Source of the DNA: Chitinophaga sp. Cy-1792
Lineage (GTDB): Bacteria; Bacteroidota; Bacteroidia; Chitinophagales; Chitinophagaceae
NCBI RefSeq assembly: GCF_011752935.1
Contig: NZ_VWWO01000001.1
Coordinates: 1,488,001-1,552,000, forward strand
Length of the DNA: 64,000 nt
Direction: 5' to 3'
Shown here: piece after piece, positions 51,980 through 61,651 of the stretch
Layout: every line of letters begins with the position of its first letter
Numbering within the stretch: the first letter of the stretch is position 1
Program-made: the position numbers and the translations under genes
Notes under the pieces: generated by a model
Told to the model about the DNA's origin: nothing
Seen by the model: only the letters and a program-made list of their open reading frames with translations
Databases searched by the model: none

Positions 51980-51991
51980 AAGGATTCCTGA

Positions 51992-52606
51992 TTATAATTC
52001 CTGGTGATGGACTTTATATGCAGCGAGCATAATCAGCAAGGTGCCGGTAGATACCTGCAGAATATCACGCATGCTCTTAAGCGCTCTGGCAGCGAGTTTA
52101 TAGGCTCCTTTAACGGAGATTTCCATAATTTGTCCTATCTGATCATAGTCTAATTCTTCAAAATATCGTAGGTAGATGATCTCCTTTTGCCGGCTATTCA
52201 GCTGGTTGAGGGCGTCTGTGAGCTGTTTCTGCTGTTCCTGTACCTGTTCTTTTTTAATATATGCCTGCTCGTAGGAGAAGTTGGCGAGGAAGTCGTGCTG
52301 ATCTTTATCGAACGGTACCAGCGTTACGTTGCGGCGTGGCCGCAAGCGGTTGTACAAAGTGCTGCGAAGTGCTACAAACAGGTATGGGCGAAGGTCTACG
52401 TCGTTACTGAGGGTGTCTCTGTTTGTCCATAATTTGATAAAAAGTTCCTGGATAACATCTTTTACGAGGTCCTGATCGGCATGGAAACGAATAGCATATT
52501 CATACAACCGGTCAAAATACCGGTCATAAATTGTAGCAAAAGCCTGTTCGTTGCTTTGTTTTAGTGACTCCCAGAGTGTAATATCTGATGCAGATAAAAG
52601 ATCCAT
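51992..52606 (-). CDS. ECF sigma factor of the FecR/SusC system (locus 3)
   Basis: Sigma-70 family factor of 204 residues of the Bacteroidota type (family 1). Region 2 lies at about 20-90: A-F-A-T-I-Y-D-R-Y-F-D-R-L-Y-E-Y-A-I-R, D-L-V-K-D-V-I-Q-E-L-F-I-K-L-W. Region 4 lies at about 130-180: L-P-L-N-S-like helix Q-L-N-S-R-Q-K-E-I-I-Y-L-R-Y-F-E-E-L-D-Y and Q-I-G-Q-I-M-E-I-S-V-K-G-A-Y-K-L. A hydrophobic tail (L-L-I-M-L-A-A-Y) at the C-terminus is common in this group. It is divergent from the FecR gene and probably recruits polymerase to the SusCD operon when FecR releases it. Confidence 0.93.
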   Translation of the reverse strand: MDLLSASDITLWESLKQSNEQAFATIYDRYFDRLYEYAIRFHADQDLVKDVIQELFIKLWTNRDTLSNDVDLRPYLFVALRSTLYNRLRPRRNVTLVPFDKDQHDFLANFSYEQAYIKKEQVQEQQKQLTDALNQLNSRQKEIIYLRYFEELDYDQIGQIMEISVKGAYKLAARALKSMRDILQVSTGTLLIMLAAYKVHHQEL

Positions 52607-52867
52607 ATCCCAACTTCTTCGAATTAAATGTACAAAAAATCAGCATTGCCGTAGACGGTAGTTGGCTGTGTTGTTTTGGCTGATATGATATAAGGATATA
52701 ATTGCAGTCGTAAAATTATAAAAACAATCGAGTTAAAAATTCATTTAAGAAAAATTAAAAAAATTAAAAAAAAGTGGGGTGTTTTGTAAAATCCTTGTGT
52801 TCTATTTAAACACGGGGTTATTTTTTACATCCTGTGAACGATTTAGTGGTACTAACGAAGGTGGATA

Positions 52868-53884
52868 TTGGATAAAGCATATCATTTATTTTCTAAAGAA
52901 GATTTTCTGGAAGATGCAGATTTTCTGGAATGGGTAAGATATGCCCGCCCGGAAGCGGAGACATTCTGGACGTTGTGGCAGCAGGAGCAGCCGGCAAATC
53001 TGCAGGAGATGCTGGAAGCAAAGGCTGTAGTATCGGGGATCTACAGGTTAGAAAGAATGACGCCTGCGGCTGATATAAAAGCAGCAGTCTGGAAAAATAT
53101 CCAGGCAGGAATAAGTGAAGAACAAAAAATATATCCGCTAAAATCCAGGAGTAACTGGTGGAAATATGCCGCTGCAGCAGTGGTGATACCAGCAGCGATT
53201 GTATTTGGATATTATAAATATATCAACAGAACGATTGTTATTAAGGCCGGATATGGGCAGATCGTAAAGTTGCATCTGCCGGATTCCACTGCCGTTACGC
53301 TGAATGGCAATTCTGTATTGACTTACGGGCCGTGGAAGGATGGAAAGCGTGAAGTATGGCTGGAGGGCGAAGGCCTCTTTAATGTAACGGCCACTAATAA
53401 GGCATTCCCGTTTATTGCGCATGCCGGAAAAGTAAAAGTAGAAGTATTAGGGACAGTATTCAATATAAAGAGCAGGCGGGATAATGCTGAGGTTTACCTG
53501 CAATCAGGTAAGGTAAGGGTAACCGCAGATGGTCATCAGCAGCCGATCATACTGGCGCCGGAACAGAAGGCCAGCTATGATGCAACCAGATTTATGCTTA
53601 TGAGTACGCCGCCGGATAACAGTAACGCATCAACGGCCTGGCTGGAAAGCAAGATGCAGCTTAAGAATACGACAGTAAAAGAAATTATTGAGACATTGCA
53701 GGATACATATGGCTATACCATCATCCTCCAAAACTCATCTATTGCCAACAGATCTATTGACGGAACATTATCGCTAGACAACATCAACACCGTAATTTTC
53801 GAATTACAGGCGATACTGAATGTCTCCATCGAAAAGAACAATGACACGCTGACATTTAAGAGTAACGGCCAGCGGGGGTATTAA
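52868..53884 (+). CDS. FecR-family anti-sigma factor
   Basis: Single-pass inner-membrane regulator of 338 residues. It starts at TTG 52868 (MDKAYHLFSKED); GAAGGTGG at 52857-52864 gives a good ribosome site for it. The cytoplasmic N-terminal part is followed by a TM at about 96-116 (K-Y-A-A-A-A-V-V-I-P-A-A-I-V-F-G-Y). The FecR domain is at about 125-225 (G-Y-G-Q-I-V-K-L-H-L-P-D-S-T-A-V-T-L-N). The C-terminal DUF4974 STN-like fold is at about 255-330 (L-K-N-T-T-V-K-E-I-I-E-T-L-Q-D). It passes a signal from the STN domain of the next gene's SusC to the sigma factor encoded divergently. Confidence 0.94.
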   Translation: MDKAYHLFSKEDFLEDADFLEWVRYARPEAETFWTLWQQEQPANLQEMLEAKAVVSGIYRLERMTPAADIKAAVWKNIQAGISEEQKIYPLKSRSNWWKYAAAAVVIPAAIVFGYYKYINRTIVIKAGYGQIVKLHLPDSTAVTLNGNSVLTYGPWKDGKREVWLEGEGLFNVTATNKAFPFIAHAGKVKVEVLGTVFNIKSRRDNAEVYLQSGKVRVTADGHQQPIILAPEQKASYDATRFMLMSTPPDNSNASTAWLESKMQLKNTTVKEIIETLQDTYGYTIILQNSSIANRSIDGTLSLDNINTVIFELQAILNVSIEKNNDTLTFKSNGQRGY

Positions 53885-53908
53885 ACAATTTCATTAAAAC
53901 CAAGATCA

Positions 53909-56900
53909 ATGAGGATTTGTACCAGACAAAGCCTGAGGGGCTTGCTATGCCTGTGGGTACTGTTAGTCACTTGCACCTATGCCAATGCACAGCAAAAGGA
54001 AATTTCTGTGAAAGAAGCCCTGGAAAAGGTAACAAAGTACTACGGCACTACCTTTATTTATGAAGGGCTGATCGTAGAAGGAAAGAAAACATCCGTGAAT
54101 GTAGAAGCACTGTCCAAACGCCCTGTAGAGGAAGTACTGAAAGCGATCCTCTACCCGGAATTGTATTTTCTGTACGTAAATAAAAATCACTATACCATCG
54201 TTCCCCGTAAAAAGGCTGCCAACGCAGATGTGCCATTGGCTCCTGGTCTGGAGAAAGTCAAATCCGTTGATAGTGATGGAAATGTCACTCTGACAATTAC
54301 TATCATCAGCGGTATGGTTACCGACGATGCAAAAACGCCGCTTCCCGGAGTGTATGTACAAACAGAAGGCGGCAAATACTGGGCAGTAACAGACAATACC
54401 GGTCGCTACGCTATTAAGGTTCCTAAAGAAACCGCTGAGCTGATTTATAATTACACCGGTATGGAACGCGAAAAGGTAGCGGTACTGAACCGTAATTATA
54501 TTAATGTGGTGATGCAAAGTAAGGTGCTGAACGAAGTGGTGGTAACGGGTTACCAGACTTTATCCAAAGAGCGTGCTACTGGCTCCTTCTCAATTGTGAA
54601 GGCTGCTGACCTGGAAAAGCGCCGTATCTCTTCATTATCACAGGTATTGGAAGGTACGCTGCCAGGTGTGGTTAGTTACCGTGGAAGTATAAACGTTCGT
54701 GGAAGAAGTACTATTAATGCAACAGCAAGTCCACTTTATGTAATTGATGGTTTTCCAGTAGAAAGCACTTCCTATGATGCCAACAGATATATCCAGGAAA
54801 GTATACCAAATATAAATCCGGAAGATATAGAGAGTATTACCGTGCTGAAAGATGCGGCAGCAGCGTCTATTTATGGCGCCAGAGCGGCAAATGGCGTGAT
54901 CGTTGTCACTACAAAAAAAGCGAAAGCCGGTAAAACACAGATAGGGTTTTCTGCTGACTATGCAGTAACTCCTTTGTATGATCTGGGCTATTATAACAGG
55001 GCCGGTTCTGCTGAAATGGTGGACCTCATCACTTCTTATTTTGATAATAACACATTATTAAAAACAAATACTGCCGGAGAAATAAAATCATTGAGAGAGG
55101 GCCCTGGTTATGTATCTCCAGCTTTGGATGTGCTGCTGCAAACACTGGAAGGAAAACTCACCCGTGAGCAGGCAGATGCCCAATTGGCTGTTATGCGTAC
55201 TAAAGGCAACCAGTTTAATCAGCAGATCATGGATGCCTTTATGCGTCCTAAGACTAATCAACAGTATAACCTGTCTGTTGGTAAGGCAAGTGAATCCAAT
55301 ATCTTCAATCTCTCTGCTACCTATAAAAACAGTCTTGGGTATGGAAAGAATGACCGCAACAGTAACCTGGGTGTCAACGTGCGTAACAGTACGGATATCT
55401 CCAAATGGTTAAAAGCTGATGTGGGCATCTACCTGAATTATATTGATAACTCGACACCGGATAATAACCTTTCTTTATCCTCTCCTGAAGATTATTTTAA
55501 TTACCTGATGCCTTTTGAATCTATCTATGATGCAAATGGAAATTTTACGACACTGCGTAATAAACAGAACCAGATAGAGAAAGACAGGTTTTCATTGTAT
55601 AACCTGTATTCAATAGACCGTAATCCGGCGCAGGACCTTAATTACAACCTGTTAAAGACAAAGGGCCTGGATGCAAGAGCTAACCTGCGTTTGAATGCTA
55701 AAATTACGCCATGGTTAAATTATGATGTAATGTTCCTGTATGAGCGTGATAACAGGAAAACAGAACAGCTCCTGGACCAGAACTCTGCCTACATGCACGA
55801 TATTTTTAACTCGTATGGTACCGTAGATGCTAAAGGGGCAGTAGTTTATAATATTCCTGTTGGAAATGCTTTGAGAAGTACATATAACAACCAACGTACT
55901 TACAGCCTTCGTAACCAGGTTAACTTCAACCGTACTTTTGCGGATCGTCATGAGGTGACTGCTATCCTGGGTTCCGAAATCAGAGAGAGTAAAGTAAACA
56001 GAGATTTCAATGCGGTATACGGCTATGATCCACTGACGCTTTCCACGCTTCCTGTCAATGCAACAGCATTGCAGGGTGGTTTCACCTCTGCAAATGGTAA
56101 GGCCACTTCTTTTAGCAATTCTATGCTGGCCAATTTCAATGAACTGACGAACAGGTATGCTTCTTTCTATGGAAATGCTGCTTATACCTATAGTGAAAAA
56201 TACATGGCATCAGGAAGTATTCGTTATGATCTGTCTAACCTCTTTGGTACCAATCCTACCTACCAATACCGTCCTTTATGGTCAGTAGGTGCAGGCTGGA
56301 TTATGTCTAAAGAACATTTCATGGATCAGATCTCCTGGTTGAACATGCTGAAACTTAGAGCTTCCTATGGTATCAACGGAAACGTGGCAAAGAATGCAGG
56401 GCCATTTATGGTGGCATCCTATGGCACTAACAGTGTTGCCGGAGGTGCTCCTACCGGTACTATTTCCAATCCGCCAAATCCAAACCTGCGTTGGGAAAAA
56501 ACGACTTCTTCCAATATCGGATTTGATTTCGCTGTGTTGAAAAACAGGCTTTCTGGTTCCGTAGATGCGTATGTTCGTAACAGTGAAGATCTGTTGGTAA
56601 GTAAAACAATTGATCCTGTACTGGGTTTTACCAGCGCATATGTGAATAATGGCGCCATGCGTAATAAAGGGCTGGAGTTATCACTCAGGGGAAATGTAAT
56701 CAGTACCCGTAATGTACGTTGGGATGTAACAGTGAATTCTTCGTTTAATGATAACAAGGTAACCAGAATTGATTATAGCCCTAAACTGGCTTCTGATCTT
56801 ATCCCGAATGCTTCTGGTTACATCCTTCAAGGTGATCCGTTTCAGTCGCTGTATGGTTACAGGTACGCAGGACTGGATGCAAAAGGTGACCCAATGATCA

Positions 56901-57496
56901 TTGGGGCGGATGGCAAACCAACTTCAGGAACGGTAACATCTCCTGCTGCAGTAGCATATATGGGTAGTTATGTACCTAAATATTCCGGTGCACTGATCAA
57001 CAACGTTTCCTATAAGCAGTTTGATCTGTCTGTAATGTTTGTATATAATGCAGGCCATGTTATGAGAACAGAAGTACCATTCTCTATAAACATGTATCCT
57101 AATAGCCCACTGATGGCTGGTATCGGCAATGCATGGCAAAAGCCGGGAGATGAACTGACGACCAATGTCCCTCGTATTGCATGGGATTATAGTGACCAGG
57201 GGATTAATCTCCGTAACTCTTACTGGAATAATGCCGACATCAACTTTAAGAATGCCTCTTTCATCAAGGCGAGAAATATTGCGCTCACCTATAACCTGCC
57301 TAAAAACTGGTTACAACGCATGAAGCTTGCTGGTGCAAAAATCCGCTTCCAGGCTGATAATCTTTTCTATATCAGCTTTAACGGACAACACCTGGATCCG
57401 GAAACCGGATCATTTGGTACCGGCGGACTCACCACTTTCACCAGAGGAAACCGCATCATGCCAACTTATAATTTCGGATTAAACATTTCTATCTAA
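53909..57496 (+). CDS. SusC/RagA transporter with STN signalling domain (locus 3)
   Basis: Outer-membrane TonB-linked importer of 1195 residues. The signal peptide ends near Y-A-N-A-Q-Q (residue 28). The STN (secretin/TonB short N-terminal) domain spans about 30-100: I-S-V-K-E-A-L-E-K-V, S-V-N-V-E-A-L-S-K-R-P-V-E-E-V-L. It is the part that contacts FecR. A carboxypeptidase-D-like domain follows (about 134-200, G-M-V-T-D-D-A-K-T-P-L-P-G-V), then N-E-V-V-V-T-G-Y-Q-T, a plug with V-I-D-G-F-P-V and Y-G-A-R-A-A-N-G-V-I-V-V-T-T-K, and the barrel. It lies 24 bp after the FecR gene and before its SusD. No hydrolase is nearby, so the substrate is unknown. Confidence 0.95.
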   Translation: MRICTRQSLRGLLCLWVLLVTCTYANAQQKEISVKEALEKVTKYYGTTFIYEGLIVEGKKTSVNVEALSKRPVEEVLKAILYPELYFLYVNKNHYTIVPRKKAANADVPLAPGLEKVKSVDSDGNVTLTITIISGMVTDDAKTPLPGVYVQTEGGKYWAVTDNTGRYAIKVPKETAELIYNYTGMEREKVAVLNRNYINVVMQSKVLNEVVVTGYQTLSKERATGSFSIVKAADLEKRRISSLSQVLEGTLPGVVSYRGSINVRGRSTINATASPLYVIDGFPVESTSYDANRYIQESIPNINPEDIESITVLKDAAAASIYGARAANGVIVVTTKKAKAGKTQIGFSADYAVTPLYDLGYYNRAGSAEMVDLITSYFDNNTLLKTNTAGEIKSLREGPGYVSPALDVLLQTLEGKLTREQADAQLAVMRTKGNQFNQQIMDAFMRPKTNQQYNLSVGKASESNIFNLSATYKNSLGYGKNDRNSNLGVNVRNSTDISKWLKADVGIYLNYIDNSTPDNNLSLSSPEDYFNYLMPFESIYDANGNFTTLRNKQNQIEKDRFSLYNLYSIDRNPAQDLNYNLLKTKGLDARANLRLNAKITPWLNYDVMFLYERDNRKTEQLLDQNSAYMHDIFNSYGTVDAKGAVVYNIPVGNALRSTYNNQRTYSLRNQVNFNRTFADRHEVTAILGSEIRESKVNRDFNAVYGYDPLTLSTLPVNATALQGGFTSANGKATSFSNSMLANFNELTNRYASFYGNAAYTYSEKYMASGSIRYDLSNLFGTNPTYQYRPLWSVGAGWIMSKEHFMDQISWLNMLKLRASYGINGNVAKNAGPFMVASYGTNSVAGGAPTGTISNPPNPNLRWEKTTSSNIGFDFAVLKNRLSGSVDAYVRNSEDLLVSKTIDPVLGFTSAYVNNGAMRNKGLELSLRGNVISTRNVRWDVTVNSSFNDNKVTRIDYSPKLASDLIPNASGYILQGDPFQSLYGYRYAGLDAKGDPMIIGADGKPTSGTVTSPAAVAYMGSYVPKYSGALINNVSYKQFDLSVMFVYNAGHVMRTEVPFSINMYPNSPLMAGIGNAWQKPGDELTTNVPRIAWDYSDQGINLRNSYWNNADINFKNASFIKARNIALTYNLPKNWLQRMKLAGAKIRFQADNLFYISFNGQHLDPETGSFGTGGLTTFTRGNRIMPTYNFGLNISI

Positions 57497-57520
57497 TTCA
57501 AAGGCAGTAAAGAATAGAAT

Positions 57521-58921
57521 ATGAAAAAGATTTTTCAACTGATATTGTGTGGAGCTGTCCTGGCAGGAGCCGCCAGTTGTAATAAATACCTGGATATCGT
57601 ACCGAAAGGTCAGAAGATACCGCAAACCTTTGAAGACTACAAGGCTTTGCTTGGTTCCACAAAGGCACATACTTTCGACTTTACCAGCCAGGCAGTTGTA
57701 GCAAACGAATGGTATACCATACAAACCGCACAGGCAACACAGAGCTTTGCCATGATAAATTATAACTGGAAAGAAGGTATCGACCGGTTACAATATGTGC
57801 TGACGGACATGACCTATAGCGATGCCTACGCCGCCATTTTTGTTTACAATGTATTGATCAATCACGTTGCCAGTGCAACTACAGGTACTGCTACACAGAA
57901 AGCAGAATTGATTGCGCAGGCAAGAGTTTGCAGAGCATTGCATTATTTTAACCTGGTAAATACCTACGCTAAAACATATAATCCCAGCACTGCGGCCACT
58001 GATCCCGGTGTGATGATCAATGTGAATGATGATATGGAGCAAACCCTGAATCAGTCTTCCGTGAAAGAAGTATATGACTTTGTTATCCGGGAGGCAACAC
58101 AAACAATTCAGGACCTGCCTGTTACCTCTATGAATGGGTACTATGCAACCAAAGGTGCTGCATATGCCTTACTGGCAAGAGTGTACATGTTCCAGCGTGA
58201 TTATGCCAAAGCCGCCGAAGCTGCAGATAATGCACTGAAACAGAATAACACACTTTTCGACTATGTGAAGTATTACAATGATAATAAAACATTGGCCGAT
58301 GGTAATTCTCCTGGTATTAATGTGCCACTGATTGACTTCTCTAACCCGGAAAACTACGTGTTTAATCATGGTGGTGGTACCAACCAATCACAAGGTTATT
58401 ACATTACCGGATACCTGAAGGCTAGTGATAGTGTACTGTACGATAAAGGAGATGCCCGCTTAAAAGTCAATTTTGCGGTGAGAACAGTTAGTAGTGAGGC
58501 CATTCTTTCCTATCGCCGTAATGATAAGCCTAACATGAGCGGACTTCGTACTCCGGAAGTTTATTATATCAAGGCTGAATGCCTGGCCCGTGCCGGTAAC
58601 ATGCAGGAAGCAATGGAGGTACTGAATACCGTACGCCGTAAACGCATCATCACGGCTTTTTATAGCGACGTAACTGCTACAACAGAAGCAGAAGCTATCG
58701 CAAAGATCCGTAGGGAAATGAGATGTGAATATCGTGGCGCTGGTATGATGTACCTGGATTACCGCCGCTTTAACATGGACCCTGTGTATAAAACCACACT
58801 GACCAAAACAGAAGGAACAACTACCTATTCTATTGCACCTGATTCCTATATCTGGATCATGCCATTCTCTGCAACTTCCATCGCCTACGGCGAAGGACGC
58901 CTGGTACAGAACTCTAAATAA
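57521..58921 (+). CDS. SusD/RagB-family lipoprotein (locus 3)
   Basis: Surface lipoprotein of 466 residues with lipobox A-A-S-C at residue 20 (LAGAASC-N-K-Y-L-D). The SusD motifs are K-A-E-L-I-A-Q-A-R-V-C-R-A-L-H-Y-F-N-L-V (about 126-145), A-A-Y-A-L-L-A-R-V-Y-M-F-Q-R-D-Y (about 211-226), V-Y-Y-I-K-A-E-C-L-A-R-A-G (about 346-358) and M-Y-L-D-Y-R-R-F-N-M-D-P. It forms the lid of the STN-type SusC 24 bp upstream. The order FecR-SusC-SusD with a divergent sigma gene makes this a trans-envelope signalling uptake system. Confidence 0.93.
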   Translation: MKKIFQLILCGAVLAGAASCNKYLDIVPKGQKIPQTFEDYKALLGSTKAHTFDFTSQAVVANEWYTIQTAQATQSFAMINYNWKEGIDRLQYVLTDMTYSDAYAAIFVYNVLINHVASATTGTATQKAELIAQARVCRALHYFNLVNTYAKTYNPSTAATDPGVMINVNDDMEQTLNQSSVKEVYDFVIREATQTIQDLPVTSMNGYYATKGAAYALLARVYMFQRDYAKAAEAADNALKQNNTLFDYVKYYNDNKTLADGNSPGINVPLIDFSNPENYVFNHGGGTNQSQGYYITGYLKASDSVLYDKGDARLKVNFAVRTVSSEAILSYRRNDKPNMSGLRTPEVYYIKAECLARAGNMQEAMEVLNTVRRKRIITAFYSDVTATTEAEAIAKIRREMRCEYRGAGMMYLDYRRFNMDPVYKTTLTKTEGTTTYSIAPDSYIWIMPFSATSIAYGEGRLVQNSK

Positions 58922-58960
58922 TGTCCGTTTTGTAAATAAAATCACCAACTCTTAGAAAAA

Positions 58961-58997
58961 CAACAGGGAGCCCGTACAGGCTCCCTGTTTGTTTTTT
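58961..58997 (+). terminator. intrinsic terminator after susD (locus 3)
   Basis: AACAGGGAGCC (58962-58972) pairs perfectly with GGCTCCCTGTT (58979-58989) around a 6-nt loop. GTTTTTT follows (58991-58997). It ends the FecR-SusC-SusD unit. Confidence 0.9.
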
Positions 58998-59302
58998 ATA
59001 AATGAACAAGGGTGTACCATTGCTGGCACACCCTTCGGATTAATTCGCGTAATATAGGCTAATAGTAGTAAAGACTTAATTGTAAGATGACATACTTGAG
59101 AACTGAAAAGTTACGCAATATTTTCCGAAGTAGGACAGGAGGATATATCCCCCTTTAGGGGTAGAATTGCTGTCTGTTCCCCTATTAAAATAATTCTTAC
59201 TATATTTGTACCGCCTTTAACAGGCTGCTGACATCTCTGAACGGGGCAGATGTACCTACCCAGGCCCCACGAACTAATCTTTTTTTATTTAAAATAAGGA
59301 AT
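58998..59302 (+). promoter_or_regulatory. 305-bp leader region before rtcB with a -7 box and stem-loops
   Basis: TATATTTG at 59201-59208 is an exact TAnnTTTG match, about 95 nt before the rtcB ATG; no TTG is well placed upstream. A stem AAGGGTGT (59008-59015) with ACACCCTT (59028-59035) follows the terminator. CCCCCTTTAGGGG near 59150-59162 is a short palindrome. The stretch between the -7 box and the ATG is a long untranslated leader without a recognisable riboswitch. Nothing else is apparent. Confidence 0.4.
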
Positions 59303-60433
59303 ATGGAATCTATTGGATTCTATTGCGATGCCGCTGGCATCGAAAAAAATGCGATGCAGCAGCTGGAAAAATATGCCCAAAAATCTTTCCTGGAGCGTAT
59401 CTGCGCATTTACTGATATTCATTACTGTGATGAAAAGGCGTTGCCCGTTGGTGTCGCCTTTCGTACGTCGGACTATTTTTATCCGCTCATCACCGGCAAG
59501 GATATTGGCTGTGGCGTGATGGTGCTGCATATCAAAAAGGAATACTGGCTGAAACCATTCGATAAGAAGGCCCACTATAAAGCCTTTCAGCTGGCTCATA
59601 CTAAAATGACGGATGATGGATTGGGTGGAGGAAATCATTTTTTATCTATTGAGGAAGATGACCAGTCAGTTTATATTATTTGTCATACCGGTACCCGCGA
59701 TCGGGGTATAGCGCTGTACCAGCAATGTTTGCAGCTCACCAGAGATTTCTCACAGGAATATGGGCAACAGGTAGATTTTGTGCATAAAGATTTCGCCGGA
59801 GAGGATTTTGTGCACTATTACAGGCAGACATTGGATTTCGGTCAGCAACGTCGTCGGAATTTCTGTATTAAAACCCTGATCTTCCTGCAACAGGCGAATT
59901 ATATCCAATGCAGGAAAGAGACAATACCCGGCGATTATCTGGCTAAAAACTATAAGGATATAGCGGCAGAAGGGATATTACATGGTACGCCTTATTTCCT
60001 TTCAGACTCCGTACATAATCATTTACGCTTTACAGATGAATATATCATGCATCGTAAAGGAAGTACAGAGCTGGAAAAAGGGCAGATGGCCGTTATCCCG
60101 TTGTCTATGTCCAGAGGTAGTTTGCTGGTGGAAATCAATAATACTGCTGCCGCTGCAACGGCATTGAATTCCTGTGCGCATGGCGCTGGCAGGAGGTTGT
60201 CGAGGTATGCAGCCATGAAATACTGGAAAACAGTATTAAAAGAAAAGCAGCGAAAGGCTTACCAGGAGCAGTTCAGCGAATTGCTGGACCGCAGCGGGAA
60301 TTTACCGTCAGGGTATATCCAGGAGTTTGACTTTGCCTATAAGGATGATGCGGATATCTTTAACTATCAGCCATACCTGAAAAAAATCACCCAAACAAAG
60401 CCGGTTGTAACGGTAAAGTATACGGAGATTTAA
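59303..60433 (+). CDS. rtcB: RtcB family RNA ligase
   Basis: RNA ligase of 376 residues that joins 2',3'-cyclic phosphate or 3'-phosphate ends to 5'-OH ends using GTP and Mn2+. All key motifs are present: D67-I-G-C70 (metal Cys), G-G-G-N111-H112, H128-T-G-T-R, S-D-S-V-H238-N-H, H250-R-K-G-S, and S-C-A-H293-G-A-G-R, where H293 is the predicted guanylylated histidine. It is about 30 residues shorter than E. coli RtcB. No archease, prfH or RtcR gene is adjacent. It probably repairs or heals RNA after endonuclease or stress damage. A perfect 18-bp hairpin follows. Confidence 0.93.
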   Translation: MESIGFYCDAAGIEKNAMQQLEKYAQKSFLERICAFTDIHYCDEKALPVGVAFRTSDYFYPLITGKDIGCGVMVLHIKKEYWLKPFDKKAHYKAFQLAHTKMTDDGLGGGNHFLSIEEDDQSVYIICHTGTRDRGIALYQQCLQLTRDFSQEYGQQVDFVHKDFAGEDFVHYYRQTLDFGQQRRRNFCIKTLIFLQQANYIQCRKETIPGDYLAKNYKDIAAEGILHGTPYFLSDSVHNHLRFTDEYIMHRKGSTELEKGQMAVIPLSMSRGSLLVEINNTAAAATALNSCAHGAGRRLSRYAAMKYWKTVLKEKQRKAYQEQFSELLDRSGNLPSGYIQEFDFAYKDDADIFNYQPYLKKITQTKPVVTVKYTEI

Positions 60434-60452
60434 TCCCGGCAGATAGCTGCAA

Positions 60453-60491
60453 AAAACAGAAAACCACGGATCTTCCGTGGTTTTCTGTTTT
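60453..60491. terminator. bidirectional terminator between rtcB and the DUF2167 gene
   Basis: A perfect 18-bp stem (60453-60470 with 60474-60491) with loop TCT runs into T residues on the plus strand and, being symmetrical, also on the minus strand. It lies between the convergent stops at 60433 and 60506. Confidence 0.9.
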
Positions 60492-60505
60492 AGAAAAAAA
60501 ATATT

Positions 60506-61537
60506 TTATACCATTGGAGGCGTATCCTTATGCTCTTCTGACGACGGATGTTGCGGAGGTGTATCCTGTGCAATTTCTTCGCTGACAGTATCAGGTACTT
60601 CCGTGGTAGTTATCTGGTAGGAAGGTTCATCTTTTTTACCCAGAATTTTCTTCCTGATAAAGCCGATAACTGCCATGGCAGCTACTACCAGGAATTTCCA
60701 GATAACGGCTAAATATTTCAGGATAACAGCAAAGAAACCGACTTTAGCGAGTACCTTACCGGCAATCAGACCACCGATTGTCCAGGCGGCAACCTTATCC
60801 ACTTTAGGATCGAAATCAGCATAGGCATTACCTTCCGTGAAAGTGGCCATCTTTAATACCTTGTCGATATCAGCTTTTACCAGCGGAAGTTCTGACATAG
60901 AACACACCGCATCCAGCGAGAGAATACCTTTTTTACCGAGAATACGAACTTCGTAATTCAGGGTGTTATTATCTGATGGTTGTTCGCCTACCTGCAATTC
61001 TTTGGCCCAATGCAATACTTTATGTTCTTTATCGTAGAATGGTTTCTGCGCCCAGTCAATCAGATGAATGGTGCGGTAACCGTTCTTTTTACGCTCCTCA
61101 TTGGTTTTTACTTCATCTTCAATTATTTGCTTCTTCAGATCATCGTAGTTCATATGTTCGGCATCATCATCTTTAATGAAGCCAACATCTTCATACTTCA
61201 CAATAAAAACATAGGAGTTTTCTGTTAAGATGTCTGATTTTTCGGGAAAGATCATGCCCAGGGCCTCCGCTGCAATCTGAGGAGGGTTGCCATAAATCTT
61301 TTCAATAATGAACTGACTTTGTTCTTTTCCAAGGAATTTAAAGCCTGCAGGAACATTCAGCTGGGCATCGCCTGCCGATAACGTGACGAGGCCTGTCTTG
61401 TATTTCATCGCTCCCCGGAGAGAGTCGGCGTATGCATTGATTGCTTCTTCTTCTACAACAGAAGAGTCCACTTTTTTCTGGGCTTTCAGTTGGAGGGTCG
61501 TAAACAATATAACAGCCAGGTACAGAAAATTGCGCAT
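60506..61537 (-). CDS. DUF2167 membrane protein
   Basis: Exported membrane-anchored protein of 343 residues from the ATG at 61537 (MRNFLYLAVILFTTLQLKAQ). A further ATG at 61561 adds only a charged leader. The DUF2167 core covers about 50-245: A-G-F-K-F-L-G-K-E-Q-S-Q-F-I-I-E-K, then V-F-I-V-K-Y-E-D-V-G-F-I-K-D-D-D-A, and I-H-L-I-D-W-A-Q-K-P-F-Y-D. A C-terminal pair of hydrophobic segments lies at about 255-300, followed by a Glu/Pro-rich tail (60506-60610). The family function is unknown; members are often envelope-stress related. Confidence 0.9.
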   Translation of the reverse strand: MRNFLYLAVILFTTLQLKAQKKVDSSVVEEEAINAYADSLRGAMKYKTGLVTLSAGDAQLNVPAGFKFLGKEQSQFIIEKIYGNPPQIAAEALGMIFPEKSDILTENSYVFIVKYEDVGFIKDDDAEHMNYDDLKKQIIEDEVKTNEERKKNGYRTIHLIDWAQKPFYDKEHKVLHWAKELQVGEQPSDNNTLNYEVRILGKKGILSLDAVCSMSELPLVKADIDKVLKMATFTEGNAYADFDPKVDKVAAWTIGGLIAGKVLAKVGFFAVILKYLAVIWKFLVVAAMAVIGFIRKKILGKKDEPSYQITTTEVPDTVSEEIAQDTPPQHPSSEEHKDTPPMV

Positions 61538-61651
61538 GTTAAAAAATTTGGGTTCGCGCAAAAGTGCAATTTTTCTTCTGGAAATGAAAACATAGTCGTC
61601 CAGATTACAACTTTAATGGGGGGTGACTAGATAAGTTCTGAATGCCCTTGT

